Positions 5,494 to 12,322 of a stretch of DNA of 12,322 nt are shown piece after piece. The position numbers were made by a program, and so were the translations under genes. The DNA lies in assembly GCA_028694405.1 (NCBI GenBank), contig JAQUTM010000054.1, positions 1-12,322 on the forward strand. Direction: 5' to 3'. This DNA is from Oscillospiraceae bacterium (GTDB lineage Bacteria > Bacillota > Clostridia > Oscillospirales > Ruminococcaceae). The notes beneath the pieces are model-generated. The model searched no databases. It was not told where the DNA came from and saw only the letters and a list, made by a program, of their open reading frames with translations. Within the stretch, counting starts at the first letter, position 1. Each line of letters starts with the position of its first letter.

Positions 5494-8283
5494 ATGGAAC
5501 AAGGAACTCTTTTTGTAAAACTTGAATCCGCGCGTGAAGCCCTGCCGGTGCAGGGAAAAGTGACAATTTCACAGACGTTAAACGGAGAGGTTGTGTTTGA
5601 AATTGAGCTTGTGACAGACGAAGATGGACTCACGGAACCTGTGATTCTGTCTGCACCTGATCGCTCTATTTCGCTAGACCCAAACAACACGCAGCAGGCC
5701 TATGCCACATATGATGTACAGGCAAGTGCGACAGGATATGCTGATATTCTGGTGGAGGGTACACAAGTATATTCCGGAGTGGAGGCATATCTGCCCATTA
5801 GCATGGTGCCGGTGTTTTCCTCGGAGGACGTTGCACCGCAGGCGGTGACATCTGATACAGGCTCTACCTCCGGCAAGACCAGGCAAGAGTTGATTAAGTA
5901 CACCATTCCGGCGCCTTCTCTCAAAAGCGAATCCGCCAGCGGACCTGCCCCGTTGATAACGTGCTCCGTGCAGCCGCGTGTGCTAAGCAGCGTTTTTATT
6001 CCGGATCGCATCACAGTACACCTCGGCAAGCCTCAAAACAGTGCCGCCAATGAAACCGTGAGTTTTTCTAATTATATCAAAAATGTATGCAGCAGTGAAA
6101 TTTATCCTACATGGCCGGAAAACGCACTGCGTGCCAACATTTATGCGCAGATTAGCCTTGCACTAAACCGTGTTTACACGGAATGGTATCCCAGCAAGGG
6201 CTATAATTTCAACATTACAAACTCTACGCAGTATGACCAATATTATGTTTCCGGCCGCAATATTTTCACAAATATCAGCAAAATTGTAGATGAAATTTTT
6301 AACACCTATCTGCGTCGTGTAGGCGATTTTGCTCCATATTATGCAGAATATTGCAACGGAACAACCGTGACCTGTAAGGGCATGAGTCAGTGGGGAACCG
6401 TAAGTCTCGCGCAGAGCGGGCGCACGCCTCTTCAAATTTTGCGCTATTATTATGGCACAAACTTTGACCTGGTGACCACCAACGATATCCGTACAATTCC
6501 CAGTTCTTACCCCGGCACACCTCTGCGGCTGGGCAGTACGGGTGAAAACGTGCGTATCATGCAGCGCCAGCTTAACCGTGTGGCCAAAAATTATCCTGCC
6601 ATAGGCCAACAGACGGTGGACGGCGCCTTTGGTGCCACCATGCAGGCGGCGGTAAAAGCCTTTCAGAAAATTTTTAATTTAACGCAGGACGGCGTAATCG
6701 GAAAATCTACCTGGTACAAAATCAGCTATATTTACGTTGCCGTAAAAAAATTGGCGGAGCTTGGCAGCGAGTCGGAGCCATTCCCAGACGGCAGCGGCGA
6801 CGCCCCGGGCAGCGGCACGGGCACTATCCAGCAGGGTGCTGTGGGCGCGCAGGTGGCAGCATTGCAATATTATCTGACGTATCTTGCACAAACTTTCTAT
6901 CCCACCATTCCTGTTATTGTACCAGATGGCATTTTTGGGGCACAAACCAGCAACGCAGTGATTGCGTTCCAAACAAAATTTGGCCTTACGGCGGACGGCA
7001 TCGTGGGCCCAACCACATGGGGCGAGCTGGAAAAACAGTTTGAAATTGCCTATGACGACAACAACCCCAACAGCTATTTCGGGGCTTATCCCGGTGTGGT
7101 GCTGCGAGAAGGCAACAGCGGGTTGCGCGTGCAGCAAATGCAGTTTTATCTGCTGTATCTGCATTATTCCTATTCCGCCATTCCAAAAATTAGGGCGGAC
7201 GGCATTTATGGGCCGGCTACCACAGCGGCAGTACGGGCGTTCCAAGGGGTATTCGGGCTCACGCAAGACGGTGTTGTGGGGTTAAACACATGGACCGAAC
7301 TGTTCTCCATTTACAGCCAGAAAAACGCGTTGGTGCTGTCAGATGAACAAATTCCTGCGTATCCTGATTTTGTAATGCGCCAGGGTAGCTCTGGGCAAGC
7401 GGTGCTTGGTGTACAGACCTATCTCACAGTGCTCTCTCGAAAATACGGCTCCATCATGCCGCTTACGCGAGATGGTAACTTTGACGTGCGCACCGAAGCA
7501 AGCGTGCGTGCTTTCCAAAAACAGTTTGGCCTGACAGTGACTGGTTGGGTGGACGAAACCACTTGGAACCGCATTTACGCAGAGTACAGAAATGTGCTGC
7601 TGAGCGAAAGCGCGGAGTGCCGCTTTATTGACGTGCCGTATCCCGGCGTGCCGGTAGAGGTAGGGCAGACAAATGTTTATGTGCGCACGGCCCTGTATTA
7701 TTATAATATGATTGCGGAGTTTGACCTTTTGCTAAATCCCGTGCCTATCGCTGAAACGTATACACTGGAGGCGGCAGCCGCCATGAAAGAATTCCAGTAT
7801 ACCCGTGGCCTTACCGTAACAGGAAACGTCGATGAGGAAACGTGGACGCTGCTGTATTACCAGTATGTTGCGGCCTACAAAGAGGTTTTCCCCCAATGTG
7901 CAGGCGAGGAATCTGTGCCGGCGCCGTTCCAAACGCTGGTGCTGGGTAGCAGAGGCGTTGCGGTGGAGCAGCTGCAAATTTGGATTAATACGCTAAGCGT
8001 ATATCTCTGCGATTTGATGTATCAAACGGTGAATGGCATTTATGACGAAACTACAGAATCCAATGTTCTGGTTTTGCAGGCGATTTTAGATTTGCCAATG
8101 ACCGGCGAGGTGGACCAGGCCACATGGAATGCTATTAAAGAGGCGTATGACACAGCGATTGCGCTTAACAACAACGGCGCGGAAGCTGCTGGTGATTTCC
8201 TCACCGTTGCCTATAACAACCGGCTTATTTCCATGACAGAGGACGTGGTGTGCACAGGAAACTGCGGAACACCAACAAAATAG
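5494..8283 (+). CDS. SpoIID-domain protein with six peptidoglycan-binding repeats
   Basis: SpoIID enzymes cleave denuded peptidoglycan glycans during spore engulfment; the multi-repeat form fits a spore cortex or wall protein. The 929-residue product has no signal peptide or membrane segment. Residues ~1-105 are a Cna-B/carboxypeptidase-regulatory-like beta domain (GTLFVKLESAREALPV, TGYADI, YLPISMVP). Residues ~172-325 form the SpoIID domain, with SSEIYPTWPENALRA (Glu ~202, aligned with the catalytic Glu) and GMSQWG...ILRYYYG. Six PG_binding_1 repeats start near 343, 444, 533, 625, 718 and 813, each with G(S/N)xGxxV, DGxFG or DGIYG, FQxxFGLT and DGxVGxxTW; repeats 5 and 6 are more divergent. 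A Gly/Ser/Pro linker joins repeats 1 and 2. AAGGAGA at 5478-5484 selects the ATG at 5494 over an upstream in-frame TTG at 5461. Monocistronic, with its own terminator. Confidence 0.88.
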   Translation: MEQGTLFVKLESAREALPVQGKVTISQTLNGEVVFEIELVTDEDGLTEPVILSAPDRSISLDPNNTQQAYATYDVQASATGYADILVEGTQVYSGVEAYLPISMVPVFSSEDVAPQAVTSDTGSTSGKTRQELIKYTIPAPSLKSESASGPAPLITCSVQPRVLSSVFIPDRITVHLGKPQNSAANETVSFSNYIKNVCSSEIYPTWPENALRANIYAQISLALNRVYTEWYPSKGYNFNITNSTQYDQYYVSGRNIFTNISKIVDEIFNTYLRRVGDFAPYYAEYCNGTTVTCKGMSQWGTVSLAQSGRTPLQILRYYYGTNFDLVTTNDIRTIPSSYPGTPLRLGSTGENVRIMQRQLNRVAKNYPAIGQQTVDGAFGATMQAAVKAFQKIFNLTQDGVIGKSTWYKISYIYVAVKKLAELGSESEPFPDGSGDAPGSGTGTIQQGAVGAQVAALQYYLTYLAQTFYPTIPVIVPDGIFGAQTSNAVIAFQTKFGLTADGIVGPTTWGELEKQFEIAYDDNNPNSYFGAYPGVVLREGNSGLRVQQMQFYLLYLHYSYSAIPKIRADGIYGPATTAAVRAFQGVFGLTQDGVVGLNTWTELFSIYSQKNALVLSDEQIPAYPDFVMRQGSSGQAVLGVQTYLTVLSRKYGSIMPLTRDGNFDVRTEASVRAFQKQFGLTVTGWVDETTWNRIYAEYRNVLLSESAECRFIDVPYPGVPVEVGQTNVYVRTALYYYNMIAEFDLLLNPVPIAETYTLEAAAAMKEFQYTRGLTVTGNVDEETWTLLYYQYVAAYKEVFPQCAGEESVPAPFQTLVLGSRGVAVEQLQIWINTLSVYLCDLMYQTVNGIYDETTESNVLVLQAILDLPMTGEVDQATWNAIKEAYDTAIALNNNGAEAAGDFLTVAYNNRLISMTEDVVCTGNCGTPTK

Positions 8284-8354
8284 CATAAAAAAGCGGGTGC
8301 AAGTTCACGGCACCATAGGGAAAATTTAAGAAAAGCAAACTGCATACGGCAAAG

Positions 8355-8395
8355 TCAAGGCTCTGGGAAGATAATCCCCAGAGCCTTGATTGCTT
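8355..8395 (+). terminator. Terminator after the SpoIID-type gene
   Basis: A perfect 13-bp stem (8355-8367 with 8377-8389) has a nine-base loop and is followed by the modest T-rich tract TTGCTTT. The strong stem and its position ~70 bases after the stop codon support termination. Confidence 0.7.
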
Positions 8396-8582
8396 TAGCC
8401 ACATTTTTATTTAAAAGATATACCTTCGAAGCGGCGGGTCAAAGAGGTTTGCAGTATGGCACAGCGCGGTTAAATTTTCTGCGTTTCTGTGGAGATAAGC
8501 TATTATGGGTGGTTTGAATAAAATTGTGCTACAGCTTCATAAGACAATATATTTATAGGCGAAAAAAAACAAAATACAGCAC

Positions 8583-8611
8583 TTGCAGAAAAAGGAAATA
8601 TCTGGTAAACT
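8583..8611 (+). promoter_or_regulatory. Possible promoter for the TIR gene
   Basis: TTGCAG (8583-8588) and TAAACT (8606-8611) are 17 bases apart, and TGG before the -10 provides an extended -10. Both hexamers are imperfect, so this is a candidate only. Confidence 0.35.
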
Positions 8612-8719
8612 TTAAAAGCAACCAAAATAAGTAATTTTTTATTGGGTAAGTATCAATAAAAAACCAAAACAGCGGCAAAAATTTGCAGTGGCATTTTGGT
8701 ATAAGGTGGGGTGGCAGCG

Positions 8720-10048
8720 GTGAGAAAGGTAAAAAAATACGATATTTTTATTTCGTACCGGCGCCAAGGCGGCGAGGCAACTGCCAGAATATTGTGTGAA
8801 CGACTAACCGATATGGGATATAAAGTGTTTTTTGATGTTGAAAGCCTGCGCTCGGGAGACTTTAACAGAGCTCTGTATGAAATTATTGACGAGTGTAATG
8901 ACTTTTTACTTATTCTTTCGCCACAGGCGTTAGACAGATGTGCCAATCAAGACGATTGGGTAAGGAATGAAATTTCGTATGCACTGGAAAAAGGAAAAAA
9001 TATTGTTCCCGTTTTGCTGCGGGGGTTTCAGTTTCCTTCCGATTTATCTCCCAATATAGCGGCGATACGCCATCAAAACGGGATAGAGGCCAGCACAGAA
9101 TTTTTTGACGCCTTTATACAAAAGCTGCGTGGCTTTTTGGCAACAAAGCCGTCTTTAGCAGGGCGCATTGTACAAAATACACTGTTTAAACGCACTTTGC
9201 CTTTTTTGCTTGCATTTATGTTGATAAGCGGCGGCATTTTTGGCGCTGTAACCGTGTACAACAAAACGCAAAACGTAACGTTTCCCGCCACACAGACAGA
9301 AAAAAACGTAACAAAAGAATTTTTGATGGTAACAGGTGAAAAGCTGTTAAAAATAAATAACCTTTACGGCTTAGAAAAAATTTGTTTTGAAACCTGCGAA
9401 GCCTTTTTAGCAGATGAAAAGGCAACCTCTTTGGAATATGCAAACGCAGAAATTGAGCACGCCTTGACAGAGATGCAAAAAACGGATACCGCGGACGGCT
9501 TTATCGATGCCAATCTCAGCAATAAGCTGGACGCCACGCCCATTGATAAATCTGCTGTGACAGCATTTGCTGTGGCTTATCAAGTTGCCGGGCAAGAGGC
9601 TGCCGACCGCCTGTGTATGCTTCAGTTTGTAATAAATGACCCTCTTTATGACACCGCAACAAAAAGAAAAATTTTAAATTTATACGTTCGGCAACAGCAG
9701 GCGTCGGGCAAATATACGTTATGCATTGTCAACTCTATTGTATTGCCTATAGAAAAAAGCTTTTTAAAGGATTTTTACAATTCTATAACGCTGTTAACTG
9801 CGTTACCTATAGAGAATTACACCTGGCTGGAAGAGGAAGATGCCATTGAACGGCAGGCGGATACACAGCTTAACCTGACAGAGGATACCATGAATGAACT
9901 TGCCATGGTAATTGGCAACCAAAACACTGCCTACACCGGCCAGTTGGCGGCTTTTAGGCAGCAGCTAAAGCAAGACGGATTTAGTGACGAGGAAATAGAG
10001 GAGCAAGTTGCACAGCTGATAAAATCGGCAGCTGGCACAGGCGGTTAA
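8720..10048 (+). CDS. TIR-domain protein with one membrane segment and an extracytoplasmic domain
   Basis: Bacterial TIR domains often cleave NAD+ or make cyclic ADP-ribose signals, commonly in anti-phage immunity. Residues ~5-140 are a TIR domain: YDIFISYRRQGG, then GYKVFFDVESLRSGDF, FLLILSPQAL, and DDWVRNEI, where Glu84 aligns with the catalytic Glu of the WxxxE motif. IVPVLLRGFQFP follows. Residues ~159-182 are one hydrophobic helix preceded by FKR, placing the TIR domain inside the cell. The remaining ~260 residues would lie outside; they are helical, acidic near the end (SDEEIEEQVAQL), and I recognise no family. GTG at 8720 fits AAGGTGG (8703-8709) at ten bases; the GTG at 8711 would touch it. 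Terminators on both sides make it a single-gene unit. NADase activity is inferred from motifs only. Confidence 0.82.
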   Translation: MRKVKKYDIFISYRRQGGEATARILCERLTDMGYKVFFDVESLRSGDFNRALYEIIDECNDFLLILSPQALDRCANQDDWVRNEISYALEKGKNIVPVLLRGFQFPSDLSPNIAAIRHQNGIEASTEFFDAFIQKLRGFLATKPSLAGRIVQNTLFKRTLPFLLAFMLISGGIFGAVTVYNKTQNVTFPATQTEKNVTKEFLMVTGEKLLKINNLYGLEKICFETCEAFLADEKATSLEYANAEIEHALTEMQKTDTADGFIDANLSNKLDATPIDKSAVTAFAVAYQVAGQEAADRLCMLQFVINDPLYDTATKRKILNLYVRQQQASGKYTLCIVNSIVLPIEKSFLKDFYNSITLLTALPIENYTWLEEEDAIERQADTQLNLTEDTMNELAMVIGNQNTAYTGQLAAFRQQLKQDGFSDEEIEEQVAQLIKSAAGTGG

Positions 10049-10171
10049 AAGCAAATTGTTTTTAGCGTGCCAAGCTGACGCAAAAGCCATGCCCAAATAA
10101 GCGTATGAAAAGCCAACCTGTTTTATTTTACGGCTTAACAAGCAATCATGTATTCCATAAAAGCAATTAAC

Positions 10172-10207
10172 GCCTTCTGCTAAAAGCCATAGCAGAAGGC
10201 TTTTTTT
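10172..10207 (+). terminator. Strong terminator after the TIR gene
   Basis: GCCTTCTGCT (10172-10181) and AGCAGAAGGC (10191-10200) form a perfect 10-bp stem with a nine-base loop, followed by seven T. It separates the TIR gene from the two-component operon. Confidence 0.92.
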
Positions 10208-10272
10208 GTGTAAAAAGAGATAGATGTTTGCAAAAAAATAAAGTAGTCTGCGCACCACACCAAGCTTGAGGA

Positions 10273-10301
10273 TTGCATTTGTAAAATTTTATCGGTATAA
10301 T
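10273..10301 (+). promoter_or_regulatory. Sigma-A-type promoter of the two-component operon
   Basis: TTGCAT (10273-10278) and a perfect TATAAT (10296-10301) are separated by 17 bases, about 150 bases before the kinase start. The long leader of about 140 bases has no obvious riboswitch fold. Confidence 0.6.
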
Positions 10302-10448
10302 CTTGTTTGTCTTTTTTGAAAAAATGAAAGCAAAAAGTAAAGGGAACAAAGCAGCCGCATCATATATGTGGTAAAATAATATGTGATAAAAGGAAAAAAT
10401 AAAACGGATTTTGCTTTATTGTGTCTGCAAATGAGAGGAAACCATAAA

Positions 10449-11894
10449 ATGAAAAAAAGTTTTACCATAATATCAGCATTTGGAGGAATATGGTTAGCGG
10501 TTTTTGCAACTGTTTTAATTGTGCTGGGCAGCATGCTTGCCAGCGTTTCGGTTCAAACCTCTTTACATGCAGATTTTGTTGCGCGGGTAAATGCCGCGGA
10601 TACCATAATAGCGGATTTGCATAAAATGGAAGAAGTTTTTACAGAATACAGGCGCAGCTGGGACAGAGAATCGTACATAAAATATATGGATTGCTGTACA
10701 ACGTTAGACAACGATTTAAAGGTTTATGCGGCGCTTAGCTTAGAGGCAAAAGCCACACAAAACTATATTAGAAGAATTGGCAATTTTAATGAATATCAAC
10801 GAAACATGGTGTCGTCCGTTGAAAACAATGTTATCGAGCTTTACAACCATTCGGGATATTTGGCGCTGTCCTTAGATTTGCATCAGCAGCAAGCTCAAGA
10901 AATGGCACAGACAGATTTAAAGCTTAGCAGCGAGGCGTATGAAAAGGCGTTTTTTACCGTTAGGCTGCGTATTCTTGGCATTATCGGTGGTTTATCTGTT
11001 TTTGCGGTGTGTTTGTGTATGGTGATGGCAAGCATCTATTTTAATGTCAAAAGGTCGCTGTATGCCATTGACGCCCACTTTAAATTATTATCTGCGGGAA
11101 ATTGGAAAACAGATGACCTGGCAATTTCCGGCTGGAGCGAGTTTGAACTGCTTAGTCAGATGATTAACCGCATGAAGCATGAAATTAACGTTTACATACA
11201 GCAGATAGAAAACAAATCTCAACTGGAAAAACAATTAAGCGAGGAACGGCTATTAAACGAAAAACAACATTCCATGCTTGTTACGGCACAAATGTCGGCG
11301 CTGCGTGCGCAGATAAACCCTCACTTTTTGTTTAACGCTTTAAATATGATTGGCGTTACCGCTATGGTGGATACCAGTGAAACGGTTATGCAGCTTGTAG
11401 AAATAGTAGGCAGTATTTTAAGGTACTCGTTATACAGCAACGACATACTAACTCAGCTGGACGAAGAAGTGGAAATTGTACAGCGCTATCTATTTTTGCA
11501 AAAGCGTCGGTTTGGCGATGCCCTAACGGTAGAAATACGCAACGAGGTAGAGGGCGAAGGATATATTATTCCGTCTATGACGGTGCAGCCTGTAGTGGAA
11601 AATTGTTTCAAACACGGGTTTGGCAATAAAAAGCATTTACATATTCAGCTTTTTATTGCACTGTATGGAGATTGCTTGCAAATTAGAGTAAAAGACAGCG
11701 GCGTGGGCTTTCATAAAGATAAGGCGGCAAAAGGAAACGGAATTGGCTTAGAAAACATACGCCGTCGGCTTAGCCTGCAATATCCGTCCGGCAAAGCAAA
11801 AGTACAAATTGACAGTGACCCGGGAGAATATTCTGCCGTAACATTATACATACCGGCAAACAAGGAGCCAAATGATGAAAGCACTGATTGTTGA
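10449..11894 (+). CDS. LytS/YesM-family sensor histidine kinase
   Basis: This is a membrane sensor that autophosphorylates a His and passes phosphate to the downstream regulator. The 481-residue product has a first membrane helix at ~5-33, an extracytoplasmic region of ~140 residues of unknown ligand, a second helix at ~175-197, a HAMP linker (~198-255), a coiled stretch rich in Gln/Glu, then the His_kinase motif LRAQINPHFLFNALNMI with His292. The ATPase domain has the N box VVENCFKHGFG (Asn385), DSGVGF (Asp416) and GNGIGLENIRRRL. All key residues are present. AGAGGA at 10434-10439, nine bases before the ATG at 10449, fixes the start over an in-frame GTG at 10383. It overlaps the regulator gene by 20 bases, so the two are translationally coupled. 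YesM-type kinases commonly respond to sugars or envelope signals; the ligand here is unknown. Confidence 0.92.
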   Translation: MKKSFTIISAFGGIWLAVFATVLIVLGSMLASVSVQTSLHADFVARVNAADTIIADLHKMEEVFTEYRRSWDRESYIKYMDCCTTLDNDLKVYAALSLEAKATQNYIRRIGNFNEYQRNMVSSVENNVIELYNHSGYLALSLDLHQQQAQEMAQTDLKLSSEAYEKAFFTVRLRILGIIGGLSVFAVCLCMVMASIYFNVKRSLYAIDAHFKLLSAGNWKTDDLAISGWSEFELLSQMINRMKHEINVYIQQIENKSQLEKQLSEERLLNEKQHSMLVTAQMSALRAQINPHFLFNALNMIGVTAMVDTSETVMQLVEIVGSILRYSLYSNDILTQLDEEVEIVQRYLFLQKRRFGDALTVEIRNEVEGEGYIIPSMTVQPVVENCFKHGFGNKKHLHIQLFIALYGDCLQIRVKDSGVGFHKDKAAKGNGIGLENIRRRLSLQYPSGKAKVQIDSDPGEYSAVTLYIPANKEPNDESTDC

Positions 11895-12322
11895 GGACGA
11901 GTTGTTGGAAAGCGTTGCGCTTGTACACATACTGCGTACCTACTACCAAGATATTTTTACCCAGGTGCTGTCGGCACGCGACGGCCAAGAGGCGATTGCA
12001 ACTGTAAAAAGGGAAGAGCCGGATTTGGTTTTTATGGATATCAATTTACCCGTATTAAACGGGTTAGAGGCATCAAAGCATATTTGCGCCCATTACCCAA
12101 ATATTAAAATAATTATGATTTCGGCCTATTCGGATTATTTACACTTGCGGGAATCTATGCGAAACAACGCAGTAGATTATATTGTAAAGCCCTATTCGGT
12201 AGAAACCCTGCGCGAGGCGGTGGGACGCGTACTGGTAAAAACAGAAAAAGTAGAGCTGTACGGGAAAGGTGCAGTAGTGGAAAGAGCAAAAAATTACTTG
12301 GAAACCCATTATTCACAAAATA
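11875..12322 (+). CDS. Response regulator, probably YesN-type REC-AraC (3' end outside window)
   Basis: The receiver domain takes phosphate from the kinase encoded just upstream and usually controls transcription. Visible are KALIVEDE (Glu7, Asp8), FMDINLPVLNG with the phosphoacceptor Asp55, ISAYSDY with Ser83, and DYIVKPYS with Lys105, a complete receiver. After it comes VERAKNYLETHYSQN, which resembles the first helix of AraC-type DNA-binding domains and so predicts a REC-AraC regulator; the rest is cut off. AAGGAG at 11862-11867 is seven bases from the ATG at 11875 and four from an adjacent ATG at 11872; the second fits better. The start lies inside the kinase gene, typical of a coupled pair. 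Confidence 0.9.
   Translation, partial: MKALIVEDELLESVALVHILRTYYQDIFTQVLSARDGQEAIATVKREEPDLVFMDINLPVLNGLEASKHICAHYPNIKIIMISAYSDYLHLRESMRNNAVDYIVKPYSVETLREAVGRVLVKTEKVELYGKGAVVERAKNYLETHYSQN

Larger units (their letters stand above)
8284..8719. other. Intergenic region between SpoIID-type and TIR genes
   Basis: It holds the terminator at 8355-8395 and a possible promoter at 8583-8611. The rest is AT-rich with no supported gene; frames here are under 20 codons or lack ribosome binding sites. Confidence 0.6.

Noticed and set aside
6679..7266. 195-codon frame on the minus strand within the peptidoglycan-binding repeats
   Set aside because: It is antisense to clearly coding repeats, with no ribosome binding site or known domain.
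5494..8283. Repeats as a possible CRISPR array or tandem DNA repeat
   Set aside because: The repetition is at protein level (about 90-100 residues per unit) with divergent DNA, and there are no short identical repeats with spacers anywhere in the window.
8711..8719. GTG at 8711 as the TIR start
   Set aside because: It directly abuts the AAGGTGG ribosome binding site; the GTG at 8720 has workable spacing, though the difference is only three residues.

Overview
The window looks like chromosome from a spore-forming, anaerobic, Ruminococcaceae/Oscillospiraceae-like Clostridium relative. The basis is a SpoIID-domain protein with many peptidoglycan-binding repeats, a YesM/YesN-type two-component pair, clostridial-style phage genes and strong AGGAGG-like ribosome binding sites. 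The genus is not determined.

Region 1 (1 to about 4641) is the right part of a prophage or related integrated element. It holds the 3' part of a DnaB-type replicative helicase, a 55-codon small gene whose last residues copy the helicase C-terminus, a ParA-like gene whose second half is not ParA, a phage holin and a strong terminator. An AT-rich, oppositely oriented DUF2971 gene follows as cargo. The stretch ends in a 3' fragment of a tRNA-Thr(GGU) gene (4595-4641), the usual footprint of tyrosine-recombinase integration. Early genes (helicase, ParA) sit directly beside a late lysis gene (holin), and the ParA gene looks chimeric. Both suggest that the structural genes were lost by an internal deletion.

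Region 2 (about 4642-5240) is the debris of a second, probably tandem element at the same att site. It contains a terminator, an 8-bp direct repeat pair, the last ~45 codons of a tyrosine integrase pointing at the att fragment, and the first ~90 homologous codons of a Rad52-like single-strand annealing protein. Both genes are broken.

Region 3 (about 5240-8400) carries one large gene for a predicted spore or cell-wall protein: a Cna-B/carboxypeptidase-regulatory-like N-terminus, a SpoIID domain and six peptidoglycan-binding repeats. It ends in a terminator.

Region 4 (8400-12322) has a single-gene unit for a membrane-anchored TIR-domain protein with its own terminator. Next comes a promoter-led operon of a LytS/YesM-family sensor histidine kinase overlapping a REC response regulator that runs off the window. 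The TIR protein and the kinase are both membrane proteins and are neighbours, but terminator and promoter evidence puts them on separate transcripts, so a functional link is only a hypothesis.

The best candidates for new biology are the DUF2971 cargo at the prophage end, the membrane TIR protein beside the two-component system, and the helicase-tail small protein with its duplicated dyad sequence.
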